The notes below the pieces were generated by a model. That model was not told the DNA's origin. It searched no databases and was given only the letters and a program-made list of their open reading frames with translations. Position numbers and translations under genes: made by a program. Below, in pieces: positions 51,197-61,020 of a stretch of DNA of 64,000 nucleotides. Within the stretch, counting starts at the first letter, position 1, and each line of letters starts with the position of its first letter. Location: assembly GCA_039029735.1 (NCBI GenBank), contig JBCCFL010000001.1:1-64000 (forward strand), in the 5' to 3' direction. The DNA comes from CADEDH01 sp039029735. GTDB taxonomy: Bacteria > Actinomycetota > Acidimicrobiia > Acidimicrobiales > SZUA-35.

Positions 51197-54100
51197 GTGA
51201 GCGAGCCACAACCGCCTCATGCGACCACGGCCCAGCTGCCGCAGGTCTCGGCCGTGGTTGCCACGATCCGTCAGTTCGTCGCCCACGAGGACAACGCCGC
51301 CGCCAGCCTCCTGCTCGACAAGCACCCTGGTCTGCGTCAGCTCGACGTGGTCACGTTGCTCGTATCGCGGGCGGCCGAGGCTGCAGCCGCGGGCCAGGGT
51401 GCGGTCACGACTCGCCTCAACGAGCGGGTCACCCTGCTGGTCGGCGTTTCCGACCTGGCCGTGTTCCAGTCGCTCTCGGATCTTTCCTCGGCCGCAACCG
51501 GGGCGCCCTTCGTCGACGTGGCCGCATCGCATCACGCGGCCCACGTGGCTGGCGAGTTCCTGATGCCCGGCGCCGTCGACCGCCTCCATCCGCACCTGAG
51601 AGCAAGCGTGTGGGAGGCCATCGCCCGGGTGGCCGATCGCCTCGCCGATCTCCCCGGTGGCGACGCCTGGCTCGAGCCGGCCCTCGTGGCCGCCCGTCGG
51701 GCCGTGTCGACCACCCTCGAAGTGCGTGGCCCCCATCCACCTCGGCGGTTGAGTGCCCTCTCCGGGCGTCTCGCCCACTGCTACCGCACCACCGGAGATC
51801 GCCTCGCCCTCGACGAGGCGCTGTGGGCCGCCCGCGAGGCCGTCACCGCCACGGCTCCCGACAACCCGGAACGCTGGGTACGGCTGAACAACCTGGCCAA
51901 CCGCCTGTCGGAGCTCTACGCCATCGACCGGTCGCCCACCACCCTCAGCGAGGCCGTGGTCACGGCCCGAGAGGCCCTCGACGCCGCTCCAACGAACGGA
52001 CGAGGCCGCGCCACGCTGTTGTCCAACCTGGCGGCGGGCCTGGCGGATCAGTTCGAGCTGGACCGCTCGTCCGACACGGTCATCGAGGCCATCGCACTGG
52101 CTCGAGAGGCCGTGGCAGCCACACCGGCCCAGAGCCCCGAGTTGGCCGAGCGCCGCTACGACCTGGCCCGGTACCTCGCAGCCCATCCCTCACGAGCCGA
52201 GTCCAAGCCGATCCTGCGCGAATCGGTGCAGGAGGCGTACGCCAGCCTTGCGGCGTCGGCCGCCGGTGGTCCGGAGCGGCTCGTCCGCCTGGATCTCGCA
52301 CAGGACTTGCTGGTCGACCTCCACCGGGCCACGAGTGATCCCGAGGCGGTGATCCGAGGGCTCGACCTGGCCCGTCAGGCCGTTTCCACCTCGACCGACG
52401 GCGACCCGGCCCTCGATGGTCGGCTGCGAGCACTGGGCGGCTGGCTCGACCTCGCCCTGGAGCAGCGCGACGACGATGCGGTTGCGGCGGAACGTCTCGC
52501 CGTCACCGAGCGCCACCTCCGGCGGCTCGATCGTGTTGCGTCGCCGTCGGGCACTGATCTGCGCCGCGCGGCCGAGCGCCTCGGTGCCGAGGGGCGCCGC
52601 ACGGACGATGCTGCACTCAGCCACCGGGCGCTGCGGCGGGCCACTCAGGCCGCAACGATCGCCGATGGCAACGATGAGGAGCTCAGCGCCCGGCATCTGC
52701 TGGCCGCCGAGCTCGAACTCGACGTCGTCGCCGTGGAATACGACCGGGCCGGCCTGACGAGAGCACTCACCCACCTCGGCCGCGCGGTGGCGCTCGACGC
52801 CGTGGCCCCGGACCTGGCCACCGCGATCGACGAGCTGGCCACCCACGACGGCACGCGCGAGGTACGGGACCGGGCCTTGGGTGCCGCCGGCAAGGCCCTG
52901 TCGGCCGCCACGCTCACGGGAACGAGGCCGTGGGGCACCACCGTGGGGGCCGCCCTCGACGTGGCTCGAACCACTGGGTTCGGGGTTCCGGCCGACGAGG
53001 CGGCGGCGAAGGCGAGCCGAGCGCTCGATGCCGTGGAGGGCACCGCCCCTGAGCGGGCCAGCGCCTACGACGAGATCGCAGCGCACCTGCACGCCGCCTA
53101 CTACGAGAGCCGCTCCGAGGGCCTGCTGACCGAAGCCAGTCGAGCGGCCGTACTCGCCCTCGAGGTCACGCCGGAGGAGTCGCCCTCTCGCCTCGACCGG
53201 CTGGCCCGGCTCGCCACCCTCTCCCAGGCCCGCTACCGCCACAGCGCGTCGCCCGACGCCGCCGCCGACGCAGTTGCGTATCGGCGTCAGGCCGTTGAGG
53301 TCGCCGCCGACCCCAACCGCAAGGCCGTGCTGCTCGATGGCCTCGCCGATGGGTTGGACGAACTGGCCCGGTGGGCCCCCGATCAGAGTGAGCACGAGAT
53401 CATCGCAGCGGCCAAGGAAGCCGCGGTCACTGCCGAATCCCCCGCGCTGAGGACGAGGCTCGACGGGGCGCTGGCCGAACGGCTCGCCCAGGCCAGCCGG
53501 CGCGATCCCAACGGTGAGCACCTCGACGACGTGATCGCGAGCGCCACGGCTGCGGTCGACAGCCATGCTGTTGGCGACGACGAGCGGCTGCCGTGGCTGG
53601 CAATGCTGTCCGAGCAGCTCATGGCGCGCTTCCAACGCGACCGCGATCGGGCGTCGCTCGAAGAATCTGTCGCTCGGGCTCGCCAGGTGGTGGCGATCCT
53701 GCCCGAGGATCACGACGAGCGTGACCATCATCTCAACCACCTGGCCAACGGCCTCGCCCGCCTGTCGGTGGTGAGCCGCGATCCGCAAATCCTGAGCGAA
53801 GCGGTCGCGGCGGCCCGCCAGGCAGTGGAGGCCACCGCCGACACCTCGCCTGCCTACCCGAGCCGTGTCAGCAAGCTGGCCGCCCGGTTGTCGGAGCTCT
53901 ACGGCGTGTCCGGTCAGGAGAAGGTGCTGCGCGAGGCCGTTGACCGAGCCCGAGAGGCGGTCGATCTCACTGTGGAGAACGACCCGTCGCTCGCCCGTCG
54001 TCGGGCCGCGTTGTCTCGTCGTCTGGCCGAGCTGCACGAGCTCACCGGCGAGCCGGGGATGCTCGGCGATGCCCTCACGCACGCTCGGGCCGTCGTGGCA

Positions 54101-56641
54101 CTCACTCCCGCCGATGATCCTGCGCACCCGGAACGCATCGAGGACCTCGTCGACATGCTCGGCCAGTCGTTCGCCTCCGAGCCGAACGTCGAGGTGGCCG
54201 ACGAGGCCGTTGATCTCGCTCGCCGGATGGTGGCCGTCACTGCGGAGCAGGGCCACGATGCGAAGCGACGGCTCGACGCCCTCGCCCAGATCCTGCTCGA
54301 GCGCTACCGGGTCACCGACCACGGCGCCGATCTCGAGGAATCGGCCGATGCGGCCCGCCGTGCTGTTGCCGCCACACCCGATGAGGGGGCTGAGCTCGCA
54401 GCCTCTCTCAGCCTTTTGTCGGGCCGCCTCTCCGAGGTGCATGGTCTCAACGGGCATCGCCACCTCCTGATCGAGGCGGTCGCTGTCGCCCGACGCGCGG
54501 TGGAGGCCGCTCCCGCCGACAGCCCCCGGGAGCCGGTCTACCTCGATGGCCTCGCAGCGCTGTTGGCCCGGCTCCAGGCGGTCAGCGGCCAACAGGACGC
54601 CCTCGACGAGGCCGTGTCCACCGCCCGCAAGGCAGTCGAGCGCAGCGGCGCTGCGCACCCCGACCATCCCCGGTATCTCACCAACCTGGCCAGTCACCTC
54701 GCCCGAGCCCACGCCGTTCGCGGTGACCAGGCACTCCTGGAGGAGGCCGCACAGTTCGCCGAGCGGGCGGTGGCGGCCACGGCACCGGATCGCCCCGAGT
54801 ATCCGGGCCGGATCCACAGCCTGGCCACCCACTTGAGCGCGCTGCACGCCTCGGGCGACGAGTCGGCTCTGGCCAGAGCCGCTGACGCCGCCCGCACCGC
54901 AGCAGCGCGTACTCCGGTCGGGGCGCCCGAACGCGTGGGCCGGCTCAACACGCTGATCAACCTGCTCGGGCAGCTCCGTCGCCAGACCGGGGACGAGAAG
55001 CTCCTCGTGGAGATCGTCGATGCCAGTCGCCACGCAGCCAACGGTGTGGAGCCGAACAGCCCTGAGCACGCGAGAAGCCTCCACCGGCTGAGCCGCCGGC
55101 TCGATTCGCTGTATTCCGAGCGCGGGGACATCGCCGCGCTGGATGAGGCCCTCGTTGCGGCCGAGCGGGCCGTCGAACTCGTGGTTGACGAGTCGTCCGA
55201 GCACAGCACCTACCTCGACGGCCACGCGTCGCTCTTGCATCGCAAGGCGCATGCGACCGGCAACGATGCCGATCGCGAGGCCGCACTGGTCGCCGCCCAG
55301 CGAGCGGTGGACGCCACTCCTCGGGCTGGAGACGATCGTCTCCCCCGCCTCGAACGGCTCTCGGACCTCTTGGTGCCCGGCGTTCTCGGCTCCGGCCAGA
55401 TCGACAGGCTTAGGAACGCTCAGGCCGTGGTTGACGAGATCGTCTCCCTGGCCGGTAGCGCCCCACCGCAACGGATCCTCGTGCACATCGACCGTGGTGT
55501 TGCCATCGCTCGTGAACTGTCGACCTTGCCCGACGAGCCCGACAACCACGAGCGCATCGTGTCGCTCGCCGAGCTGGCCTTGAGCATCGACGGCGAGCCG
55601 GCCGACGACGACGGTCGCCGCCTGGCAGCGAGCCGCCACTTCGCTCTCGCCGAGGCACTCGTCGAGGGTGACCCAGCCGCCGCAGAGGCCGCCGCGCTGG
55701 ACGATGCGATCGAGCAGGTCCGCCGGGCTCAGGAGATCGCGCCCGACCACTCGGGATCCCGCGCTGCCTACCTCACATGCCTCGGCGAGCTCTTGGGTGC
55801 CCGCTACTCCCGAACCCATCGCCAGGTCGACCTCACCGACGCCGTGGCCGCCGCCCGCACGGCGTTCGGGGCCACCGCCGGCGCCGACGACGCCTGGCCT
55901 GACCGGGCCGGCCTGCTCAGCGATCTGCTGACCCATCGCTACGAGGCCACCAACGATCTCGAGTCGTTGCGAGAAACGGTGGCGATGGGCCGCCGGGTGA
56001 TCGCAGAGCTGAGCGCAGGGCACCCTGCTCGCCAGCCCCAGCAACTGGCGCTCGCCGACCGGCTGGTGTGGCTCTACCGCCACAACGGGGGCGTTACCGA
56101 CCTCCGGGAGGCCGTGGTGACTGGTCGCCAGGCGCTCGACACCACTGATCACCTCTCAGGAGCCGAGCTCACGGCCGCCCTCGACGCCCAGGCCGACCGT
56201 CTGGCGCTTCTGTTCGAGGTCGACGACCAGATCGCCACCATCGACGAAGCCGTGATCGTCGCCCGCCAGTCGGTGGCAGCAACGGCCGACGCCGACCCCG
56301 AGCGCGCCGGGCGTCTGAACCGGCTCGGCAACTTCCTGGCTCGACGCTATGCCCGCACCGACGACCGGCGTTCGCTCGAGGAAGCAGTCGACGTGTCCCG
56401 ACAGGCCGTCGATGCCGCCGACGACGACCACCCGAGCCTCGCCTCTGCGCTCAACAACCTCGCCAACCAGCTCACCCGCCTCTACGGGATCACGGGCGAG
56501 CGTCCTGTGCTCGACGAGGCCAAGGAGGCCACCGAGCGGGCATTGGCCGTCGTCGGCGACGGTGAGGACATCGACGACCTCCCCGAGAGCCTCAATGATC
56601 TGGTGAACCGGCTGGCCGAACTGTCGGCCGGCCAGTCCTGA
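51197..56641 (+). CDS. Giant TPR-like repeat protein, 1,814 residues
   Basis: A 1,814-residue soluble protein made almost wholly of helical repeats of about 47 residues, pattern LxxLAxRLSELYxxTGDxxxLxEAVxxARxAVxATPxDxPER, from about residue 150 to the end (about 30-35 units by length). The N-terminal ~130 residues (FVAHEDNAAASLLLDKHPGL, VTTRLNERVTLLVGV) look like the head of actinobacterial TPR-CHAT proteins. In those, a CHAT protease domain closes the protein; here the repeats run to the stop, and no such gene follows. Middle repeats (about residues 340-600) are worn. It is therefore probably a scaffold or sensor. GGAGGG 6 nt before GTG 51197. Confidence 0.88.
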   Translation: MSEPQPPHATTAQLPQVSAVVATIRQFVAHEDNAAASLLLDKHPGLRQLDVVTLLVSRAAEAAAAGQGAVTTRLNERVTLLVGVSDLAVFQSLSDLSSAATGAPFVDVAASHHAAHVAGEFLMPGAVDRLHPHLRASVWEAIARVADRLADLPGGDAWLEPALVAARRAVSTTLEVRGPHPPRRLSALSGRLAHCYRTTGDRLALDEALWAAREAVTATAPDNPERWVRLNNLANRLSELYAIDRSPTTLSEAVVTAREALDAAPTNGRGRATLLSNLAAGLADQFELDRSSDTVIEAIALAREAVAATPAQSPELAERRYDLARYLAAHPSRAESKPILRESVQEAYASLAASAAGGPERLVRLDLAQDLLVDLHRATSDPEAVIRGLDLARQAVSTSTDGDPALDGRLRALGGWLDLALEQRDDDAVAAERLAVTERHLRRLDRVASPSGTDLRRAAERLGAEGRRTDDAALSHRALRRATQAATIADGNDEELSARHLLAAELELDVVAVEYDRAGLTRALTHLGRAVALDAVAPDLATAIDELATHDGTREVRDRALGAAGKALSAATLTGTRPWGTTVGAALDVARTTGFGVPADEAAAKASRALDAVEGTAPERASAYDEIAAHLHAAYYESRSEGLLTEASRAAVLALEVTPEESPSRLDRLARLATLSQARYRHSASPDAAADAVAYRRQAVEVAADPNRKAVLLDGLADGLDELARWAPDQSEHEIIAAAKEAAVTAESPALRTRLDGALAERLAQASRRDPNGEHLDDVIASATAAVDSHAVGDDERLPWLAMLSEQLMARFQRDRDRASLEESVARARQVVAILPEDHDERDHHLNHLANGLARLSVVSRDPQILSEAVAAARQAVEATADTSPAYPSRVSKLAARLSELYGVSGQEKVLREAVDRAREAVDLTVENDPSLARRRAALSRRLAELHELTGEPGMLGDALTHARAVVALTPADDPAHPERIEDLVDMLGQSFASEPNVEVADEAVDLARRMVAVTAEQGHDAKRRLDALAQILLERYRVTDHGADLEESADAARRAVAATPDEGAELAASLSLLSGRLSEVHGLNGHRHLLIEAVAVARRAVEAAPADSPREPVYLDGLAALLARLQAVSGQQDALDEAVSTARKAVERSGAAHPDHPRYLTNLASHLARAHAVRGDQALLEEAAQFAERAVAATAPDRPEYPGRIHSLATHLSALHASGDESALARAADAARTAAARTPVGAPERVGRLNTLINLLGQLRRQTGDEKLLVEIVDASRHAANGVEPNSPEHARSLHRLSRRLDSLYSERGDIAALDEALVAAERAVELVVDESSEHSTYLDGHASLLHRKAHATGNDADREAALVAAQRAVDATPRAGDDRLPRLERLSDLLVPGVLGSGQIDRLRNAQAVVDEIVSLAGSAPPQRILVHIDRGVAIARELSTLPDEPDNHERIVSLAELALSIDGEPADDDGRRLAASRHFALAEALVEGDPAAAEAAALDDAIEQVRRAQEIAPDHSGSRAAYLTCLGELLGARYSRTHRQVDLTDAVAAARTAFGATAGADDAWPDRAGLLSDLLTHRYEATNDLESLRETVAMGRRVIAELSAGHPARQPQQLALADRLVWLYRHNGGVTDLREAVVTGRQALDTTDHLSGAELTAALDAQADRLALLFEVDDQIATIDEAVIVARQSVAATADADPERAGRLNRLGNFLARRYARTDDRRSLEEAVDVSRQAVDAADDDHPSLASALNNLANQLTRLYGITGERPVLDEAKEATERALAVVGDGEDIDDLPESLNDLVNRLAELSAGQS

Positions 56642-56648
56642 TCATCGA

Positions 56649-57767
56649 TCAGCTCGCGGCGCGTGGCTCTCGGGGCAGGCCCAGCACCCGCTCGCCGAGG
56701 ATGTTACGCATCACGTTCGATGTGCCGCCCATGATCGTGTAGCCGGGGGCGTACATGAGCCCGAGGGTCACGTCGTCGACGAGCGTTGCCTCTGGGCCCA
56801 GCACCCTGGCCACGAACTCGGCCACATGCCATTCGTGCTCGGTGCAGAAGCACTTGGTCGCCGCGCTGAACCCGGCAGGAGCCTGGCGCAGTACCTCTCG
56901 GTACACGAGAAGGCGGCCGATGCGGTAGCCGGTTTCCAGCCGGGCGATCTCGTCACGGACCAGCGGGTCGGACGTGTCGGCTCGCGCAACGGCGAGGTCG
57001 AACAACGCCCTGTTCGACACCAGCCGATCGATGCCGCCGCGCTCGTGCTCCAACTGGCGCATCGTCTGCTTGAACGCGTCGCCCTCCACACCGACCAGAT
57101 TCTCGATCGGCACCCGCACATCGGTGAAGTACACCTCGCAGAAGTGACGGTTCGTGGTCATGTCGGTGATGGGCCGTACCTCGATGCCGGGCACGTCCAT
57201 CGGCACCACGATCTCGGAGATGCCCTTGTGGGGTGGGCCCTCGGTGGTGGTGCGGCAAATGAGGTAGCAGAAGTCAGCAACGGCACCGAAGCTCGTCCAG
57301 ATCTTCTGGCCGTTGATCACCCAGTGGTCGCCATCGCGCACGGCCGACGTCTTGAGCGAGGCCAGATCAGACCCGGCGTCGGGTTCGGACATGCCAATGC
57401 ACCACGTGGTCTCGCCCGTGAGCATCTTCGGGAGGTACTCGGCCTGCTGGTCCGGCGTACCGTAGGAGATGAGCGTCGGGCCCATCTGACGGTCGGCGAA
57501 CCACATCGCCGCGATCGGAGCGCCGGCCGAGATCATCTCCTCGGCCACGATCACCCGCTCGATCGGTGGCCGTTCCTGGCCACCGTGCTCCTTGGGCCAT
57601 CCCATTCCGATCCAGCCCTCAGCCGCCATCTCACGGGCGAATTCCTTCGAGAACCCGTTGATCCAGCTGTCGTTGTGCCGTCCAAAGCGCGCGACACCGT
57701 CAGCGGCCATCTCACGGGCACGCTTGCGCAGCGTCTCGAGTTCGGGGCTCAGCCGAAAGTCCAGCAT
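56649..57767 (-). CDS. Acyl-CoA dehydrogenase (FadE-type)
   Basis: A 372-residue FAD acyl-CoA dehydrogenase: CIGMSEPDAGSDLASL, VINGQKIWTSFG, and C-terminal YTIMGGTSNVMRNILGERVLGLP. The YEGT Glu is Gly here (IMGGTSN), so the base may sit elsewhere; QLEHERGG keeps an E-R pair in the helix used by isovaleryl-CoA dehydrogenase. Resembles steroid-degradation FadE subunits that pair into heteromers, but no partner is adjacent. Start ATG 57767 with AGGAG 5 nt upstream; longer starts have no family support. Confidence 0.88.
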   Translation of the reverse strand: MLDFRLSPELETLRKRAREMAADGVARFGRHNDSWINGFSKEFAREMAAEGWIGMGWPKEHGGQERPPIERVIVAEEMISAGAPIAAMWFADRQMGPTLISYGTPDQQAEYLPKMLTGETTWCIGMSEPDAGSDLASLKTSAVRDGDHWVINGQKIWTSFGAVADFCYLICRTTTEGPPHKGISEIVVPMDVPGIEVRPITDMTTNRHFCEVYFTDVRVPIENLVGVEGDAFKQTMRQLEHERGGIDRLVSNRALFDLAVARADTSDPLVRDEIARLETGYRIGRLLVYREVLRQAPAGFSAATKCFCTEHEWHVAEFVARVLGPEATLVDDVTLGLMYAPGYTIMGGTSNVMRNILGERVLGLPREPRAAS

Positions 57768-57939
57768 GGAGTCTCCTGTCGTGGTCACCGAGCGGCCTCG
57801 GTCCAGCATGGTGCACAGCCCGACGCTCGGGCCAACCGATGATCGCATGTGCGGGCTGGCTAGCCTGACCCCAACCGCCGCCTACCCACCCGGCGCCGTC
57901 GACGCTCACATGGCGGGCCCGGCGCCCTGGGGGTCCATC

Positions 57940-59160
57940 ATGAAGATCCTGTTGTCCGCGCACGTCTGCGGTCCCGAACTCGGCTCCGACGGCCGACTCG
58001 GCTGGTACCTGCCCGCTGCGCTGGCCGACCTCGGCCATGAGGTGCACGTCCTCACCCACGCCGACAATCAGCCGGCCGTTGTCCGCGCCCCAGACCCCCA
58101 CCCGACAAACCTCCACGTCCACTTCGTGGAGCCGCCACGGCTCGCTCGTCGCGCCGGTGAGGCCTCGCCAACGCTGCGGCACCGGCTCTGGCAGCGCGCG
58201 GCCGAGCGCTACGCCACCGAACTCGACGGTGCGATCGACGTCGATGTCGTACACCACCTCACCGGCACCGACATGCTCGCCGGATCGAGGCTGTGGCGGT
58301 TGGCGAAGCCGTTCGTGATCGGCCCCGTCCGCGGCGGCGACGTTGCGCCGAGCGCGTTCCGCGCCTCGTTCGCGACGAGCTCGCGCTCCGAGGCGGTCCG
58401 ACGGGTCATGCGGCCCCATGTCGCTCCCCTGCTGGCATCGGTCCGCAACCCGATGGGTGCCGCCCACCTCGTCGTGGCCACGAACCCGGCGTCGGCCGAC
58501 ATCGTGGCCGCGGCCGGCGCCCGGCGCATCGTGATCGACGCCGACGCTGCGGTTGGCGACGATCTCGTGTCCGATCTCTACCCGGCCCGGGCGGCCGACG
58601 ATGTGCTGAATGTCTTGTGGTGTGGGCGGATGCAGCCGGTGTACGGCCTCTCGTTGGCTCTCGACGCGCTCGCGCTCGTTCGACCCAACTGTCAGATTCG
58701 ACTCCGTCTGGTGGGCTCGGATCGGTTGTCGGCCGAGGTCGAGGCGCAGGTCTCCCATGCCGGGATCTGTCACCGCGTCGACAACGTGGGGCGCGTGGGA
58801 GCGGCCGAGCTCACCAAGCTGATGTTCGACAGCGACGTGATGCTGGCCACCGCGCTGCGCGACGTCACGTCCAGTCGTCACGTGCTGGAGGCGCTCGCCA
58901 CTGGCCTGCCAGTCATCGGGTTGGATCATCACGCTGTGGGAGCGCTGCTACAGCCAGCGTGGGGTGTGCCCGTGCCAGTGGAGTACCCGCGCACCACCGC
59001 AGCAGGCATCGGGCGGGCGTTGGAGCGCATGCACGACGAGCCGGACACCCGACAGGCCATGGGCGAAGCCGCATGGCGAAACGCCAGCCGTCATCACACC
59101 TGGGCGGCGCGGGCGCTGGCCTTCGACGGCCACTACCGGCAGATCGTGTACGGCCGGTAG
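57940..59160 (+). CDS. Glycosyltransferase, GT4-like (GT-B)
   Basis: A 406-residue GT-B glycosyltransferase: MKILLSAHVCGPELGSDGRLGW with the glycine-rich N-terminal loop, LAGSRLWRLAKPFVIGPVRGG, and the C-terminal acceptor/donor region VMLATALRDVTSSRHVLEALATGLPVIGLDHH with the conserved E(x7)E-like acid. GT4 enzymes transfer a sugar from NDP-sugar. Gene start at ATG 57940; the open frame goes further up but without family similarity. MFS gene follows 11 bp on. Confidence 0.82.
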   Translation: MKILLSAHVCGPELGSDGRLGWYLPAALADLGHEVHVLTHADNQPAVVRAPDPHPTNLHVHFVEPPRLARRAGEASPTLRHRLWQRAAERYATELDGAIDVDVVHHLTGTDMLAGSRLWRLAKPFVIGPVRGGDVAPSAFRASFATSSRSEAVRRVMRPHVAPLLASVRNPMGAAHLVVATNPASADIVAAAGARRIVIDADAAVGDDLVSDLYPARAADDVLNVLWCGRMQPVYGLSLALDALALVRPNCQIRLRLVGSDRLSAEVEAQVSHAGICHRVDNVGRVGAAELTKLMFDSDVMLATALRDVTSSRHVLEALATGLPVIGLDHHAVGALLQPAWGVPVPVEYPRTTAAGIGRALERMHDEPDTRQAMGEAAWRNASRHHTWAARALAFDGHYRQIVYGR

Positions 59161-59163
59161 CCT
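59158..59163 (+). promoter_or_regulatory. Leaderless -10 box (TAGCCT) for the MFS gene
   Basis: TAGCCT lies 8 nt before ATG 59172; its TAG is the stop codon of the glycosyltransferase. Confidence 0.35.
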
Positions 59164-59171
59164 GATCGCCG

Positions 59172-60416
59172 ATGATTCGGCGTTGGGTGGGGGTCTCCGC
59201 CCTCGGGCTGTTGACCATCACCTCCTACGGCTCCTGGTTCTACGCCTTCGGCGTGCTCATCGAGGAGATCGCCGGTGACACCGGCCTTTCCACGACGATC
59301 CTGGGCCTCACCTACGGCGTCGCCCAGGTGATCACCGGCATCGGAGCGTTCGTGGCTGGCCGCCTGCTCGACCGCTTCGGCGGCGTGGGGCCCTTTGGCA
59401 CTCAGGCGGTGGCTGGATGCGGCCTGATGTTCGCCTCGACGCTGGCTCCCGGCCCGATCTTCGCGGTGCTCTATGCCGCCGGCTCGGGCCTGATCGGAGC
59501 CACCGGGTTCTATGCCGTGACCACCACGGCGGCGGCTCGCCTCCGGCCCGACACGCCCGACCGGGCGATCGCCGTCCTCACCCTGATCGGCGCCTTGTCG
59601 AGCCCGCTGTACCTGCCGGGAACGGCCTGGCTGCTCGGCGTCACCGACTGGCGGACTGCGGCCCAGATCCTCACCGCCGTGTCGGCGGGGGCGGCGCTGG
59701 TGGCCGCATCCGTCACCAGCGGGGCGCGCTCGCAGCGCGGGGCTGGCCCCTCCACCAACCCGTTCGCGGCGCTGCGCGTTGCGCTCGGCTCCCCCGCTGT
59801 CCGCCGGATGCTCAGCGTGTACTTCGCTGCGGGCCTCGCCTACTCGACCGTGCTCGTCTACCAGGTGCCCATCCTCACCGCCTCTGGCATCGCGCTCGGT
59901 ACAGCCGGCACCATCGGCGGCCTGCGGGGCTTCTGCCAGATCTTCGGCCGGGTGGGCCTGATCTCGGTGGCGGAGCGCGTGGGGGCGGCGCGTCTGCTCG
60001 GGCTGTCCTACGTCGTCAGCGCACTCGGTGTGGCCATGCTGTTCGGTGCCAACGTGGCCACCGGGCTGATCTATGGCGTGGTGGCCGGCGTCGCCCTCGG
60101 CGCGTCGAGCCCGCTCCAGGCGATGGTGGCCCGGGCCCAGTTCGACGAAGGTGACCTCGGGCTCCTGATGGGCCTGCAGGGCGCCGCGCTCGGTGTCGCG
60201 GGCGGCATCGGTCCTCTCGTCGGCGGCGCGATGCGCGACGCGTCGGGGAGCTGGACGCCGACGCTCGTGTTGTCGGTGCTCGCGCTGGCGACGGCCGGCT
60301 TCTTGATACGGACGGTGCCCTCAGGTGGGCCCAACGGGATTAGCCGTAGGACATCTCCGGATCGACATGCTCCAGCACCAGGAACAGACCCGTCCGCAGG
60401 GGGTGGATCGGCTTGA
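59172..60416 (+). CDS. MFS transporter, OFA/monocarboxylate type
   Basis: A 414-residue carrier with about 12 helices; opening GSWFYAFGVLIEEIAGDTGLS and GRLLDRFGGVGP loop are those of the MCT/OFA branch, like 2657-3967. The C-terminal tail (SRRTSPDRHAPAPGTDPSAGG) is polar and overlaps the end of the convergent methyltransferase by 77 bp, an unusually long overlap, so the true stop may be conserved with both genes or the tail is dispensable. Confidence 0.82.
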   Translation: MIRRWVGVSALGLLTITSYGSWFYAFGVLIEEIAGDTGLSTTILGLTYGVAQVITGIGAFVAGRLLDRFGGVGPFGTQAVAGCGLMFASTLAPGPIFAVLYAAGSGLIGATGFYAVTTTAAARLRPDTPDRAIAVLTLIGALSSPLYLPGTAWLLGVTDWRTAAQILTAVSAGAALVAASVTSGARSQRGAGPSTNPFAALRVALGSPAVRRMLSVYFAAGLAYSTVLVYQVPILTASGIALGTAGTIGGLRGFCQIFGRVGLISVAERVGAARLLGLSYVVSALGVAMLFGANVATGLIYGVVAGVALGASSPLQAMVARAQFDEGDLGLLMGLQGAALGVAGGIGPLVGGAMRDASGSWTPTLVLSVLALATAGFLIRTVPSGGPNGISRRTSPDRHAPAPGTDPSAGGGSA

Positions 60417-61020
60417 GGTACTGCGAGATCCGCCGGAATCCGTTGTGCGCCTCGCCGTACTCGTGGGTGATGTACTTGAAGCCGTTGATGTGCATGAGGC
60501 GGTAGAGGGTCCACACGTCCCAGTAGAAGATGTGGCCTTCCTTGCCAGGAAGGTACTGAGGCCACGATTCGATCACCGGAATCCGGGACTCCGCCCGCCA
60601 CAGCAGGTTCTTGGTGACGTGCCGGTACGACACCCCGTTGGGGGTGGTGAGGTACAGCACACCGCCCTTGCGCAACACACGCTTGAGCTCGGAGATGAAG
60701 GTGGCCATGTCCGGCACATGCTCGATGATCTCCGAGGCGAAGATCGAGTCGAAGAAGCCGTCGTCGAACGGCAGCGTGCGTTCGGTGGTGGCCACCTCTG
60801 TGTAGCGGCAGGTGTGGGCCAGGCCCTCGGCCTCGGTGAGCGCCTGAGCCTCGGCAAGGCGTTCGCCGTTGGCGTCGACGCCCCAGACGTCGAAGCCGTT
60901 GGCTGCCAGCGCTCGGGTGTATGCGCCGCGACCGCATCCGTAGTCGAGCACCTTCGGAGCCGCTGCATGGGCGGAGAAGAGGCTGACCTTGTGCTCGAAG
61001 TAGGGGCTCTCGGAACTCAC
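60340..61020 (-). CDS. SAM-dependent methyltransferase (class I)
   Basis: A 226-residue class I methyltransferase: KVLDYGCGRGAYTRAL (motif I, about residues 23-38), VWGVDANGERLAEAQ (motif II), and RTLPFDDGFFDSIFASEIIEHV. The C-terminal part (PQYLPGKEGHIFYWDVWTLYRLMH) resembles lipid/sugar methylases. Probably acts on a glycan or lipid in the cluster of glycosyltransferases. Start ATG 61020 overlaps the glycosyltransferase stop by 4 bp. Substrate unknown. Confidence 0.85.
   Translation of the reverse strand: MSSESPYFEHKVSLFSAHAAAPKVLDYGCGRGAYTRALAANGFDVWGVDANGERLAEAQALTEAEGLAHTCRYTEVATTERTLPFDDGFFDSIFASEIIEHVPDMATFISELKRVLRKGGVLYLTTPNGVSYRHVTKNLLWRAESRIPVIESWPQYLPGKEGHIFYWDVWTLYRLMHINGFKYITHEYGEAHNGFRRISQYLKPIHPLRTGLFLVLEHVDPEMSYG

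Noticed and set aside
52190..56152. Minus-strand open frame of about 1,320 codons
   Set aside because: Antisense to the TPR-like gene and produced by its repeated codon pattern. No start context and no recognisable fold; the plus strand shows the clear repeats.
51197..56641. DNA-level tandem repeat or CRISPR-like array
   Set aside because: The repeats are protein-level only; nucleotide units differ widely in sequence. No short identical direct repeats with spacers are seen anywhere in the window.
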